NCBI GenBank assembly: GCA_049965715.1
Contig: JBMFWA010000013.1
Coordinates: 1-38,851 of the forward strand
Direction: 5' to 3'
Length of the DNA: 38,851 bases
Origin: JAKAFX01 sp049965715
Lineage (GTDB): Archaea > Thermoplasmatota > Thermoplasmata > Thermoplasmatales > Thermoplasmataceae
Shown here: positions 17,406-25,439 of the stretch, one piece after another
How the letters are laid out: each line of letters begins with the position of its first letter
Position numbering within the stretch: position 1 is the stretch's first letter
Translations under genes and position numbers: made by a program
Notes under the pieces: model-generated
Database searches by the model: none
What the model saw: only the letters and a program-made list of their open reading frames with translations
What the model was told of the DNA's origin: nothing

Positions 17406-18620
17406 ATGTCATATATTGAAGTTAAGGAGGGTTCTAAGCTCTCTGTTCCAAACAACCCGACTATTGGATACATAGAGGGAGACGGAATTGGTCCGGATAT
17501 ATCAAAAGCATCAATCTCAGTTATTAATGCAGCGGTTGAATTAGCATATTCCGGCAACAAGGTAATTGAGTGGAAGAAGATCCTTGCCGGTGACGAGGCA
17601 ATGGAGAAGACTGGTAAGCATCTGCCGCAGGAGTCGCTTGATGAGTTAAAGAAATGTGTTATTGCAATAAAGGGTCCACTGACAACACCTATAGGCGAAG
17701 GTTTCAGAAGCCTGAACGTTACACTGAGGCAGTATTTTGACCTGTATGCCAATGTAAGGCCTGTCAAATACTTCCCAGGGGTGCCGTCACCGGTAAAGAA
17801 CCCAGAAAAGATGGACATGGTGGTTTTCAGGGAGAACACCGAAGACCTTTATGCAGGCATAGAGTGGAAATATGATTCTGAGGAAGCTAAGAAGTTGAGG
17901 TGGTATTTGAGGGAACAGTTCGGTATCAAGCTCACAGACGATACCGGAATAGGTATTAAGCCAATCAGCAGGTTCAAATCGCAAAGACTCGTGAGAAAGG
18001 CAATACAGTTTGCTCTGCAGAACCATAGAAAAAGTGTTACTTTAGTCCACAAAGGGAATATAATGAAATACACCGAAGGTTCTTTCAAGGAGTGGGGATA
18101 TCAGCTTGCAGCAAGCGAATTTGGAGACTCAACAATCACTGAAGATGAATACCTCAAATCTCCCGGAAGTGCTGGATGGAAAGTGGTAATAAAGGACAGA
18201 ATCACAGACAACATGTTCCAGCAGGTCTTAACGAGGACAGATGAGTATGACGTGCTTGCTACTACCAACCTTAACGGAGATTATCTCTCCGATGCGCTTG
18301 CTGCACAAGTGGGCGGTCTTGGACTTGCTCCGGGAGCAAACATAGGGGATGTTAATGCCATATTCGAGGCAGTGCACGGCACAGCACCAAAGTATGCCGG
18401 CATGGACGTTGCAAATCCGACATCACTTATACTTTCTGGGGCAATGATGCTCAATCACATTGGCTGGAACGAAGCCGGAGAGGTGCTTGACAACGCAGTC
18501 CATGCAGCGTATTCAGAACAGCAGGTGACGCAGGATCTTGCGAGACAGATGAATGTCAAGGCCCTTAAATGCTCAGAATTTGGCAATGAGGTAATAAAGA
18601 GAATGAAAAAGATAAAATGA
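17406..18620 (+). CDS. icd: NADP-dependent isocitrate dehydrogenase
   Basis: TCA-cycle oxidative decarboxylation of isocitrate to 2-oxoglutarate. The 404 residues align along the prokaryotic IDH family: YIEGDGIGPDI, PLTTPIGEGFRSLNVTLRQ (substrate-binding Ser/Arg), FRENTEDLYAGIEW, the KGNIMKYTEGSFKEWGYQLA block with catalytic Lys, NGDYLSDALAAQVGGLGLAPGANIG, and EAVHGTAPKYAG. The Lys-Tyr in the last motif is the pair associated with NADP rather than NAD preference. It has its own promoter and is convergent with the ALDH-like gene, 6 nt apart. Confidence 0.95.
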   Translation: MSYIEVKEGSKLSVPNNPTIGYIEGDGIGPDISKASISVINAAVELAYSGNKVIEWKKILAGDEAMEKTGKHLPQESLDELKKCVIAIKGPLTTPIGEGFRSLNVTLRQYFDLYANVRPVKYFPGVPSPVKNPEKMDMVVFRENTEDLYAGIEWKYDSEEAKKLRWYLREQFGIKLTDDTGIGIKPISRFKSQRLVRKAIQFALQNHRKSVTLVHKGNIMKYTEGSFKEWGYQLAASEFGDSTITEDEYLKSPGSAGWKVVIKDRITDNMFQQVLTRTDEYDVLATTNLNGDYLSDALAAQVGGLGLAPGANIGDVNAIFEAVHGTAPKYAGMDVANPTSLILSGAMMLNHIGWNEAGEVLDNAVHAAYSEQQVTQDLARQMNVKALKCSEFGNEVIKRMKKIK

Positions 18621-18626
18621 GGTTGA

Positions 18627-19928
18627 TCATCTTATTGTCATGGATTTCGTGGCGGAGAATTCATCCAGTAGATCATATATTTTCTTATCCCTATAATGGA
18701 GGGAGGATTTTTTTCGGTGATCCGGCCTGTCACGAAAATCAGGGGAATCATTCACAACAACTTCTTTAAATCTGAGTTTTTTAAAGTAATAGAATGATGT
18801 ATTGATACTCGAGGTGAACACGGAGGCAATATTTCTGACTCCGATTCTATTGGCTAAATCAATGGAGGAATCAATTGAGTCTGAGCTTATAAGGGATATC
18901 ACGGGTGCCATGATGTCATCTTTCCAGGCGGGCGATTCCGGGGTCGAGACGTCTATAATGGTTGGCTGTGCCAGCTTGCCGTCTATCTTCCCACCCTCCA
19001 GAAGGCGATCCCCATGATCAAACATCATCCGGATTAGTGAGACAAACATTTGTGTGTATTCAGGTGTGGCGAGAGGGGCAATGTCCGTGTTGTTATCGGC
19101 AGGATCACCGGTTATCATCTGAGACACCTCTTCTTTTAATCTGCCAGTAAGATATTCAAAGGAATCTGGATGTACAATTATTCTCTGTGCCCTGTAAGCG
19201 TTCTGTCCCTGTGACTGGAACGATGATTCAGCTATGCGTTTTCCGGCAATGTCTAGATCAGCATCCTTCCATACAATCGACACGCAACCTCCTCCAATGT
19301 GAGGAACAAAGGTCTTTGCAGACAAGTGCTGTTTCAATGTGTGGGCGGAATCGACAGAACCATAAAAAGAGACCACATCGGTATATCGGCTTTTCAGCAA
19401 CGATTTAATAACCGGGGAATCCCTGTTACCAATCACCACCTGCATAATGTTGTCCGGGATGCCCGATCGATGCAGTATATCCCTCAGCTTAAGTGCAGAA
19501 AGTGGAGACTTGGAAGATGGCTTGAGCAATACAGGATTTCCCGTTGAGAGGGCCGGTAAGGTGATACCGGCTGCGTTGAGGAGCGGATCGGTAAATGAAG
19601 TAATCCCAAACACTACTCCAAGAGGATTTCTGGAAAAAATGCCGGTCATTGTTCCAGGCCAGCGCTTCTCCCCGACATAATAATACGGATCAGAAATGAT
19701 CTCACCCAGGGTCTGGAGCATATGCGCTACCTGTTCCACTTCATTTTCTGCAAAACGTATTGGCTTACCAGATTCCCCGCTCAGAATCCCGGCGATCTGA
19801 TTCTTCTCGGAATCCATAATTTTAGATGCCCTGAACATGATCTCAGAAAGATCATCCTCATGCATGGCAGAGAGTGTATCTACTGCAGATCTTGCACTCT
19901 TCTCCAGCAGCGGTAACTCCTCAATCAA
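18627..19928 (-). CDS. Aldehyde-dehydrogenase-fold protein lacking catalytic residues
   Basis: The 433 residues have the ALDH superfamily layout: PLGVVFGITSF, ALSTGNPVLLKPSSKSPLSA (the cofactor-binding Lys is kept), FYGSVDSAH, VSIVWKDADLD and a C-terminal half with PTIIDVSTPESPAWKDDIMAPVISLI. However, the catalytic Asn of the PxNxP motif is Thr113, the general-base Glu before the GG pair is His210, the nucleophilic Cys of GQxC is Ala244, and the Glu of ExFGPV is Asp. Normal ALDH chemistry therefore looks impossible. The start is a TTG. The frame stays open upstream for about 22 codons (ITIVHRKYDDSVLADVSDT, ALDH-like) with no ordinary start codon, so the true N terminus may be longer or use a rare start. 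It follows mqnD on the same strand. Confidence 0.75.
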   Translation of the reverse strand: MIEELPLLEKSARSAVDTLSAMHEDDLSEIMFRASKIMDSEKNQIAGILSGESGKPIRFAENEVEQVAHMLQTLGEIISDPYYYVGEKRWPGTMTGIFSRNPLGVVFGITSFTDPLLNAAGITLPALSTGNPVLLKPSSKSPLSALKLRDILHRSGIPDNIMQVVIGNRDSPVIKSLLKSRYTDVVSFYGSVDSAHTLKQHLSAKTFVPHIGGGCVSIVWKDADLDIAGKRIAESSFQSQGQNAYRAQRIIVHPDSFEYLTGRLKEEVSQMITGDPADNNTDIAPLATPEYTQMFVSLIRMMFDHGDRLLEGGKIDGKLAQPTIIDVSTPESPAWKDDIMAPVISLISSDSIDSSIDLANRIGVRNIASVFTSSINTSFYYFKKLRFKEVVVNDSPDFRDRPDHRKKSSLHYRDKKIYDLLDEFSATKSMTIR

Positions 19929-20002
19929 AGTATCCGAAACATCAGCCAGGACGCTGTCATCGTATTTTCTATGAACGATAGTGATAGAGCATCACCATCC
20001 GA

Positions 20003-20818
20003 TCAGACAATCTCATATTCAAACTGCTTTATCAGTCCAAGCTCCTGGGCTCTACCATAATACTTCTCAAGGGCTATCCTGCCTATATCTCCGAAATTCT
20101 TTGAAAGATCGTTCACGTACATCCTCACAAACTTCTTCTCGAGTTCGAAATCTGAATATCTGGCATATTTCATGGAGTAACGGACAGCATCCTCCTCATG
20201 CTCCATTGCGTAGTTTATGGAGGCCTGAAAGTCTTCGTTATATTTTACAGCTATGTCTGTTCCTATCGCCTTTCTAATTGAGTTAAACCCTAGCGGGAGA
20301 GGCAGTGATCCCGCATATTTCTTCCATTCCTCATAAAGGTCGAGAACCTTAACCAGACCTCTTTTCTGATATACCAGTTGCTCATCATGGATAAGAAGTC
20401 CGGCGTCAAGGTTTCCATTCATAATTTCTTCTGGTATCTTATCGAATCTCATCTCCACAAATTTCTTTGGCTCAGGTGCAAACATTCTGTAAAGAAGAAA
20501 GGTTGAAGTTTTCAAGCCGGGTACTCCAAGAACCGAGTCTTTCAAGTTCACTTTCTTTTTTGCAACCACAATTGGTCCATAGCTCAATCCAAAACTCGCA
20601 CCGGAGGACAGAAGGTAGTATTTATCGCTCACGTCAATGAAACCGTTTGCAGAGATGGCAGTGACATCATATTTTTCCAAAGGTGCTTCCTTGTTGAGAG
20701 TTTCTATATCCTTCACCACCTGTTCGTACTGGAAGTTCGTCGGAATTTTTTTCTCGAACATTGCATAGAACATAAACGAATCATCCGGGTCTGGCGTGTG
20801 TGCAATTGTGATCTTCAT
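20003..20818 (-). CDS. mqnD: 1,4-dihydroxy-6-naphthoate synthase (MqnD), futalosine pathway
   Basis: Probable menaquinone-pathway enzyme converting cyclic de-hypoxanthinyl futalosine to 1,4-dihydroxy-6-naphthoate. The 271 residues have the periplasmic-binding-protein-like fold of the MqnA/MqnD family. The N terminus ITIAHTPDPDDSFMFYAM corresponds to the SPCPNDTFMF-type start of MqnD. Next come YDVTAISANGF, GASFGLSYGPIVVAK and the LLIHDEQLVYQKRGLVKVLDL segment, plus LPLPLGFNSIRKAIG with the expected LPxG turn. It begins with ATG and is followed 74 nt later by the ALDH-like gene. MqnA activity is the main alternative; the length and N terminus favour MqnD. Confidence 0.85.
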   Translation of the reverse strand: MKITIAHTPDPDDSFMFYAMFEKKIPTNFQYEQVVKDIETLNKEAPLEKYDVTAISANGFIDVSDKYYLLSSGASFGLSYGPIVVAKKKVNLKDSVLGVPGLKTSTFLLYRMFAPEPKKFVEMRFDKIPEEIMNGNLDAGLLIHDEQLVYQKRGLVKVLDLYEEWKKYAGSLPLPLGFNSIRKAIGTDIAVKYNEDFQASINYAMEHEEDAVRYSMKYARYSDFELEKKFVRMYVNDLSKNFGDIGRIALEKYYGRAQELGLIKQFEYEIV

Positions 20819-21026
20819 GTTAACTTAATCGCCTCATTCTAAATATGGTTTGTCTAAAATGCTTAATTGAGCTTTCTGCGGGTCATAAAGTATGGAACAT
20901 ATCTGTCAGTTAAATTAGATTTCAAGATACCGCTTAATTCGATACATCTGCCCATGCGATGAGCTATAAATTGAAGTGATGGTGCTTTGATAAATAATCT
21001 TAATTAAATTGTTAGCATAGAGGATC

Positions 21027-21647
21027 GTGAAAATAGGTTTTAGAGACTCAGTCGAGGTTCTGCTGGAGATGGAAAGGACTGACTGTCTGGTGACAAATAC
21101 CTGTTACAATATCAGCCAATCTGTCAAGATCAAGAGACTTAAGGTGGGACCTGAATACACCGTTCATAGAATAGAATGCAAACAGAACTGTGAGAAACTT
21201 GTTGAAGAATTGAGAACTGTTTCACGTGATGTTTCGCAGGTCGGAAAGAGCTCAATATGGGCCACATCCAGAAGTTGCACGCCTTGCTCAGTCATATCAT
21301 CTTCTGAGGCCATCGTCCTGGGAAGTGAAAGTGTGAACAAGGACAGAATAAGATACAGGCTTCTACTGAGATCCAGGGGTGTCATGATAAAGCTAATGCG
21401 GGAACTGAAGGACCTCAATCTTGATCCGGTTATTGTGGAACTGGAAGACGCTGAATCACTGGCGCTTACACAGAGGGAGGAAGAAATTCTTAGATTTGCA
21501 TATTCCAATGGTTATTTTGACATAGAGAGAGGGGTCAGCATGACAGAGATTGCCGAGCATTTTGGCATAGCAACCTCTTCCCTTTCTGACCTGCTCCGAA
21601 GGGCCCTTAAAAAATCAATCAGAGGCTATTTCGTGGAGAAGGAATAA
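21027..21647 (+). CDS. HTH_10 (Bat-type) regulator with cysteine-rich sensor domain
   Basis: This is a transcriptional regulator with a C-terminal bacterioopsin-activator type HTH domain (residues ~150-202): LTQREEEILRFAYSNGYFD, then the recognition part VSMTEIAEHFGIATSSLSDLLRRALKKSI. The N-terminal ~90 residues carry six cysteines in three spaced pairs (C20/C26, C51/C55, C84/C87, the last in SCTPCS), suggesting metal binding or a thiol redox sensor. Whether they bind metal is inference. The start is a GTG with a TTAATTAAATT box about 23 nt upstream. It stands alone between mqnD (divergent) and the esterase-like gene (convergent). Confidence 0.85.
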   Translation: MKIGFRDSVEVLLEMERTDCLVTNTCYNISQSVKIKRLKVGPEYTVHRIECKQNCEKLVEELRTVSRDVSQVGKSSIWATSRSCTPCSVISSSEAIVLGSESVNKDRIRYRLLLRSRGVMIKLMRELKDLNLDPVIVELEDAESLALTQREEEILRFAYSNGYFDIERGVSMTEIAEHFGIATSSLSDLLRRALKKSIRGYFVEKE

Positions 21648-21681
21648 AGCTATTTCTCATGAATATCTGATATTTTTGCAT

Positions 21682-22659
21682 TCAAAGGGAAAGGGCTGCA
21701 GCCATCATCGTTAGAGATTTTTCGAATCTGTAAACAATACCGAAATGCCCATCCTCATATTCCTCGTAGAAATGCTTAATCCCGGCTGTTGTCAGAGCTT
21801 TATCAACAGCCCTGTTACCCCAGAGCAGGGAGAACTCGTCCATAATGCCAACATCGAGGTACAGAAAATTCATGGATTCAATCTGGCGCAAAAAGTCCAC
21901 AGCATTCTTTGCCGGGTCCCAGTTCTGCCATTTGGTCCATATATCCTGTTTGAATTCACCGGATTCCCAGTCGAAAGGGAAATCCGCCCCTAATTCACTT
22001 GATGACTCATTAGGACTGTAAAAGAGAGATTTCTCTATAACGGAAAGGGTTCTGAATGCTGTTGATCTGCTCCTGTTCTTGCCTGCCCAGTATTTCTGCA
22101 ACCATTTTGACGGTCCATTGCTTTCTCGGAAAGCTTCCATGGAAAGAGTGAAGTCAGGCAGATAGCAGAATTCAAATCCCGCATCCATGGAGTGAGCAGC
22201 GAATCCCTGGACTACTGACGGGTATCGAACTGAAAGTGTATATGCGCCAAAACCACCGGAATCCTTCCCAAATAGCCCGACATTCCCAGAATTATAGGTA
22301 TCCTTCAGTTTGGGTATAACCTCATTTATAATGAAATCCTCATAGTTTCCAACTGCCGTGGAATTTACATACTGATTTCCACCAACCTTCGTAAAGGAGT
22401 CAACGATCGCCACAGTAGCATTACCGATGAGATTTCTTTCATAGAGAGACTGCAGGATGGACGGAAGGTTCTCACTGAGCGGTTCCTTGTTCAGGAAACT
22501 TCTGGCGTTTGATGCGAAAGAAGGTAGACAGAGGAAAAGAGGGGCGTTTGCTTTTCGCTCATCAGGGGTAAAAACCAGTACTTCCCTCTTCGAGGGATCT
22601 TTTAGAGGATTGTTTGAAAGTGCCTCGCTCTCAATGTGGATGCTTTCCATCTTAACCAT
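21682..22659 (-). CDS. Esterase-D-like alpha/beta hydrolase with Asp at the nucleophile position
   Basis: This 325-residue alpha/beta-hydrolase-fold protein resembles the putative-esterase (EstD/enterochelin esterase) family: LFLCLPSFASNARSF (oxyanion region), a helix-strand core and GLFGKDSGGFGAYTLSVRYPSVVQGFAAHS around the nucleophile elbow. In relatives the elbow reads GxSxGGxGA. Aligned on GG, the nucleophile position here is Asp133 and the next residue is Ser134. The acid (MDEF) and histidine (YEDGHFGI) look intact. The ATG used lies 28 nt after a TTTTATATG box; a start eight codons earlier is possible but would fall close to that box. The substrate is unknown. Confidence 0.8.
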   Translation of the reverse strand: MVKMESIHIESEALSNNPLKDPSKREVLVFTPDERKANAPLFLCLPSFASNARSFLNKEPLSENLPSILQSLYERNLIGNATVAIVDSFTKVGGNQYVNSTAVGNYEDFIINEVIPKLKDTYNSGNVGLFGKDSGGFGAYTLSVRYPSVVQGFAAHSMDAGFEFCYLPDFTLSMEAFRESNGPSKWLQKYWAGKNRSRSTAFRTLSVIEKSLFYSPNESSSELGADFPFDWESGEFKQDIWTKWQNWDPAKNAVDFLRQIESMNFLYLDVGIMDEFSLLWGNRAVDKALTTAGIKHFYEEYEDGHFGIVYRFEKSLTMMAAALSL

Positions 22660-22683
22660 GGCAACCTTAAATCCTAGACGCAT

Positions 22684-22692
22684 ATAAAACTT
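22684..22692 (-). promoter_or_regulatory. TATA box of the esterase-like gene
   Basis: On the minus strand GTTTTATATG is centred about 28 nt before the ATG at 22659, which supports that start over the longer open frame. Confidence 0.45.
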
Positions 22693-22782
22693 GTAACATA
22701 TTTCATGGCAGATTGATTCAATATGGATGAATCACAAACCACATTCTGACCTATCCAGATAATCCAGTTAGTGGTCCGGAAA

Positions 22783-22890
22783 TCATTGTTGACGGTTGTT
22801 AATTTTCTTAAGCACTTCGGCCCAGTTCATGAAACATTCCAGCAGTAAATCGGAGTATTCAGGGTTACCCTTAATAGCCTTGTCCATCAT
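22783..22890 (-). CDS. Small ORF (35 aa) coupled to the dienelactone hydrolase
   Basis: A 35-residue ORF starts within the stop codon of the hydrolase gene (ATGA overlap) and reads MMDKAIKGNPEYSDLLLECF then MNWAEVLKKINNRQQ. It looks like two amphipathic helices, with no signal or membrane segment. The exact overlap and normal-looking composition suggest a real coupled gene, but at this size chance cannot be excluded. I know no family for it. It ends 91 nt before the esterase-like gene's promoter region. Confidence 0.4.
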   Translation of the reverse strand: MMDKAIKGNPEYSDLLLECFMNWAEVLKKINNRQQ

Positions 22891-23705
22891 TTCCCACCCA
22901 GATTCTTCCTGAAAAATTCCCTGGCAAGTTCCCATGCATCGTCTGCACACTCCTTGTTATATGTAGGCCTTGTATCATTGAAAAATGCATGCTGTGCTCC
23001 CTGATAGATTTTCATGTGAAAACTCTTTCTTGCTCTGACAATTTCCTCCATAAGCCTTGGGATATACTGGTTTATGTTGTAGTCTTCTCCACCATAGAAT
23101 GCCATGACAGGTCTATTGATTTTAGATACCGATTCGATTGGATCAGGATTTGCTCCATAAAAGACCACAGTGGCAGAGGTCTTACCAAGAGTCGCATACT
23201 GAAACACCAGTCCTCCCCCGAAACAAAATCCGGTTGTACCTATCCTGTCACTCATAACGAAATCAAGTTTCTGGACGTAGTCAAAACATGCGTCGAGGTT
23301 TCCAATCATTTTCTTACCCAGATCCTTTCTTCCGAAGAATACAGCATTTGCAACTTTCTTCTGATCTTCATTCAGGGTGTTCATCAATGAACCTATTGCT
23401 TTTTCATCCTGCATCTTTTCTCTGGGGAGAGACCAGAACTTTACCATGGTGCTTTCGATGTTCTCTGAGTTCATAAAAGGTCCAATCGAAGCGAAGAGAT
23501 GAGGAGCAAACGCAACATAACCCTCTTCCGCCCATCTTCTTGCAATCGACTTTATATTATCTTCCAGCCCCCATATCTCATGCACTATTATTATTGCAGG
23601 ATATGTTCCTTTATCGGCCGGCTTTGCCATGAAATAGTTGATCTCACTTTTATCACTCAATTTTACTATGCCCTCAGACACTTCAATTTCTCTTCGATTA
23701 ACCAT
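22887..23705 (-). CDS. Dienelactone hydrolase family protein
   Basis: This cytosolic alpha/beta hydrolase of the DLH family has 272 residues. The triad is visible: Cys161 in TTGFCFGGGLV, Asp in AFYGGEDYNIN and His in GAQHAFFND. The oxyanion region is IIVHEIWGLEDNIKSIARRWAEEGYVAFAPHLF, the signature of this family. Compared with ~235-residue carboxymethylenebutenolidases it carries a ~30-residue insertion (SLMNTLNEDQKKVANAVFFG) before the nucleophile. The real substrate is unknown; family members act on lactones and other esters. An AT-rich box (ATTATTATAATTA, 23727-23739) precedes its ATG by 28 nt. A 35-residue ORF is coupled downstream. Confidence 0.92.
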   Translation of the reverse strand: MVNRREIEVSEGIVKLSDKSEINYFMAKPADKGTYPAIIIVHEIWGLEDNIKSIARRWAEEGYVAFAPHLFASIGPFMNSENIESTMVKFWSLPREKMQDEKAIGSLMNTLNEDQKKVANAVFFGRKDLGKKMIGNLDACFDYVQKLDFVMSDRIGTTGFCFGGGLVFQYATLGKTSATVVFYGANPDPIESVSKINRPVMAFYGGEDYNINQYIPRLMEEIVRARKSFHMKIYQGAQHAFFNDTRPTYNKECADDAWELAREFFRKNLGGK

Positions 23706-23726
23706 AAGAACTGTAAATTGGTAAGC

Positions 23727-23739
23727 ATTATTATAATTA
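23727..23739 (-). promoter_or_regulatory. TATA box of the dienelactone hydrolase gene
   Basis: The minus strand reads TAATTATAATAAT, centred 28 nt before the ATG at 23705, consistent with a leaderless transcript. Confidence 0.45.
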
Positions 23740-23896
23740 GCGATAGACTGCCCAGGATCTACTTCAGGTGTTAAATCTGATAATTCCTGTTATTGCATTT
23801 GTCCCCGCGAGATCGATGTTATTATGACTGACTGTGTTGAAAATAGTTTCACTGCAAATATTTATCAGGTCCATATCTTGACCTATTTCGTTATTA

Positions 23897-25078
23897 TTGG
23901 GATTAATTCATTTCCCTAACGGAAGAAATATTAAATCTGACACGATTCTTTATACATTGTCTCATTCAACGGCAAACTCTGAAGGTCAGGAGCTGTATAT
24001 CAAGACTCTGGCAATTTTCAAGAAAACAGGATTGGAAATAACTTTAGATAATTTCAAGCAAGCCTTCAGGTTCTACTGGGGAAACGCAAAATTTAAAGAG
24101 GAGAGATTCAAAAGGATAATTGAATCTCAGAACTCAATGAAGAAAGAGATCGATAAACAAATTTCGAATGTGAAGGAAGAAGACTGTGTAAGGATGCGCA
24201 TAGCAATCACAGACTCATATCATACGATCTCCAAAGCAGCAGAAATCGCAGGAATCGACAGATCCATGGTCAAGAGACTAGTTGAAAACGGGACGCTGAG
24301 ACCTCTATATATACGCAACCCTTATTACAAGAGCTCAGCACCCATGAAGCTCATAAGAATGTCTGAACTCAATGCCTGGATCGGTGACAATCCAAATGCA
24401 GTTGAAGCATCAAGAAAAAAACTCGAAGCATCGCACAAGGCGAGGGAAACCATGTTGCTGAACCGGTCAAGGAAACTTGCCTCATTCACGGACAGGATCA
24501 GTTCAGTAATTTCAGAGATCGATGCAGTCCTGGACAAAGATCCAGTGCCTATGCTCTGGATCATGCTGAAATTGCTGCAGGTCTTATCCAAGAATCAGCA
24601 GGTGATGAGAGAATTCTATGCCAAGAACTTGACGAAAATTGCACGCATGACTGATCCCGGCTTTCTGTCATTGAGAACCGTGATAGACCTGCAGGAGAAG
24701 GAAGTCGTGAAACTCTGCGGTGTATGCGCCATGGATGCTGAAACGCTAAGGATGTCTGAGGACGAGTATGTGATTCATTTCGGGAAATGTTCCAACTGCA
24801 CGACTGAGAAAAGATTTGTAAAATCAGGAAAGCATCACGAACTAATATATTCGCACGGAGATATTTCATTAATTTTTATCATTGGCGGCAGCCTTCTTCG
24901 AGAAATCAGATCATTCCTGCCACATTCCTCAATTGATCCTGGAATGTATCTGTCTGACACCACTGGAAACTGGTGGGATACCATTCCGAGAGGTGCCATA
25001 CCATACGATTTTATGGGAATACTTGATATTATCGCAGATACTTATGCCAGGACTGAGGGTCAAAAAACAGGAAAATGA
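23897..25078 (+). CDS. Unrecognised HTH plus zinc-ribbon protein (393 aa)
   Basis: No family is recognised. Visible parts: a helical N terminus (~1-100); a helix-turn-helix with wing-like follow-on near residues 110-160 (TISKAAEIAGIDRSMVKRLVENGTLRPLYI, then KLIRMSELNAWI), similar in style to MerR/excisionase DNA-binding units; a helical/coiled middle (EASRKKLEASHKARETML); and a treble CxxC region near 275-302 (CGVC and CSNC, 25 residues apart) that probably binds zinc. The C-terminal ~90 residues look globular. This suggests a DNA-binding regulator or a mobile-element accessory factor. The start is a TTG; an in-frame TTG 20 codons later is also possible. It ends 1 nt from the convergent 119-residue gene. 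Confidence 0.75.
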   Translation: MGLIHFPNGRNIKSDTILYTLSHSTANSEGQELYIKTLAIFKKTGLEITLDNFKQAFRFYWGNAKFKEERFKRIIESQNSMKKEIDKQISNVKEEDCVRMRIAITDSYHTISKAAEIAGIDRSMVKRLVENGTLRPLYIRNPYYKSSAPMKLIRMSELNAWIGDNPNAVEASRKKLEASHKARETMLLNRSRKLASFTDRISSVISEIDAVLDKDPVPMLWIMLKLLQVLSKNQQVMREFYAKNLTKIARMTDPGFLSLRTVIDLQEKEVVKLCGVCAMDAETLRMSEDEYVIHFGKCSNCTTEKRFVKSGKHHELIYSHGDISLIFIIGGSLLREIRSFLPHSSIDPGMYLSDTTGNWWDTIPRGAIPYDFMGILDIIADTYARTEGQKTGK

Positions 25079-25079
25079 T

Positions 25080-25439
25080 TCACTCACGTTTCAGGTACCG
25101 CCTTATCTTCAGCACTTTAACCTTCATGTCTCCCGTTATAGAATGCACACCACTGCCGAGTTCAAGTAAAAGATCCTTGCCATCTCTGATTTGCAACAGG
25201 TAGTCATGTTTCTTCAGTATATTGGCAAATCCCTTGAAAGTCGAAAATCTCTCCTCAGATTTTGGAATTGCGTGATATAGCTTTTGAATGTTATGTCTAT
25301 CCTCAAGGGTTACCTGGACCGATCTGATGTTAAATTCCATTGACACCAACGGCTTCCTATCCAGGGAAACCTTCATTTTTCCAGATAAAAGTGATCTGGA
25401 AGCTGTGGCCACTATGGATTCAATGAGTTGTTCTTTCAT
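25080..25439 (-). CDS. Unrecognised small protein (119 aa)
   Basis: I do not recognise this protein. It is soluble and basic, with an N-terminal helix (MKEQLIESIVATASRSLL), a run of likely beta strands (KMKVSLDRKPLVSMEFNIRSVQVTLE) and an alpha/beta second half ending in MKVKVLKIRRYLKRE. The ATG lies 20 nt inside the end of the 59-residue gene, so the two are almost certainly co-translated. Convergent with the HTH plus zinc-ribbon gene. A toxin-antitoxin or protein-partner pair is one reading of the arrangement, but no toxin motif is visible. Confidence 0.65.
   Translation of the reverse strand: MKEQLIESIVATASRSLLSGKMKVSLDRKPLVSMEFNIRSVQVTLEDRHNIQKLYHAIPKSEERFSTFKGFANILKKHDYLLQIRDGKDLLLELGSGVHSITGDMKVKVLKIRRYLKRE

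Noticed and set aside
20819..21026. 208-nt divergent spacer between mqnD and the HTH_10 gene
   Set aside because: AT-rich, with TATA-like boxes for both neighbours, but no open frame, RNA fold or repeat.
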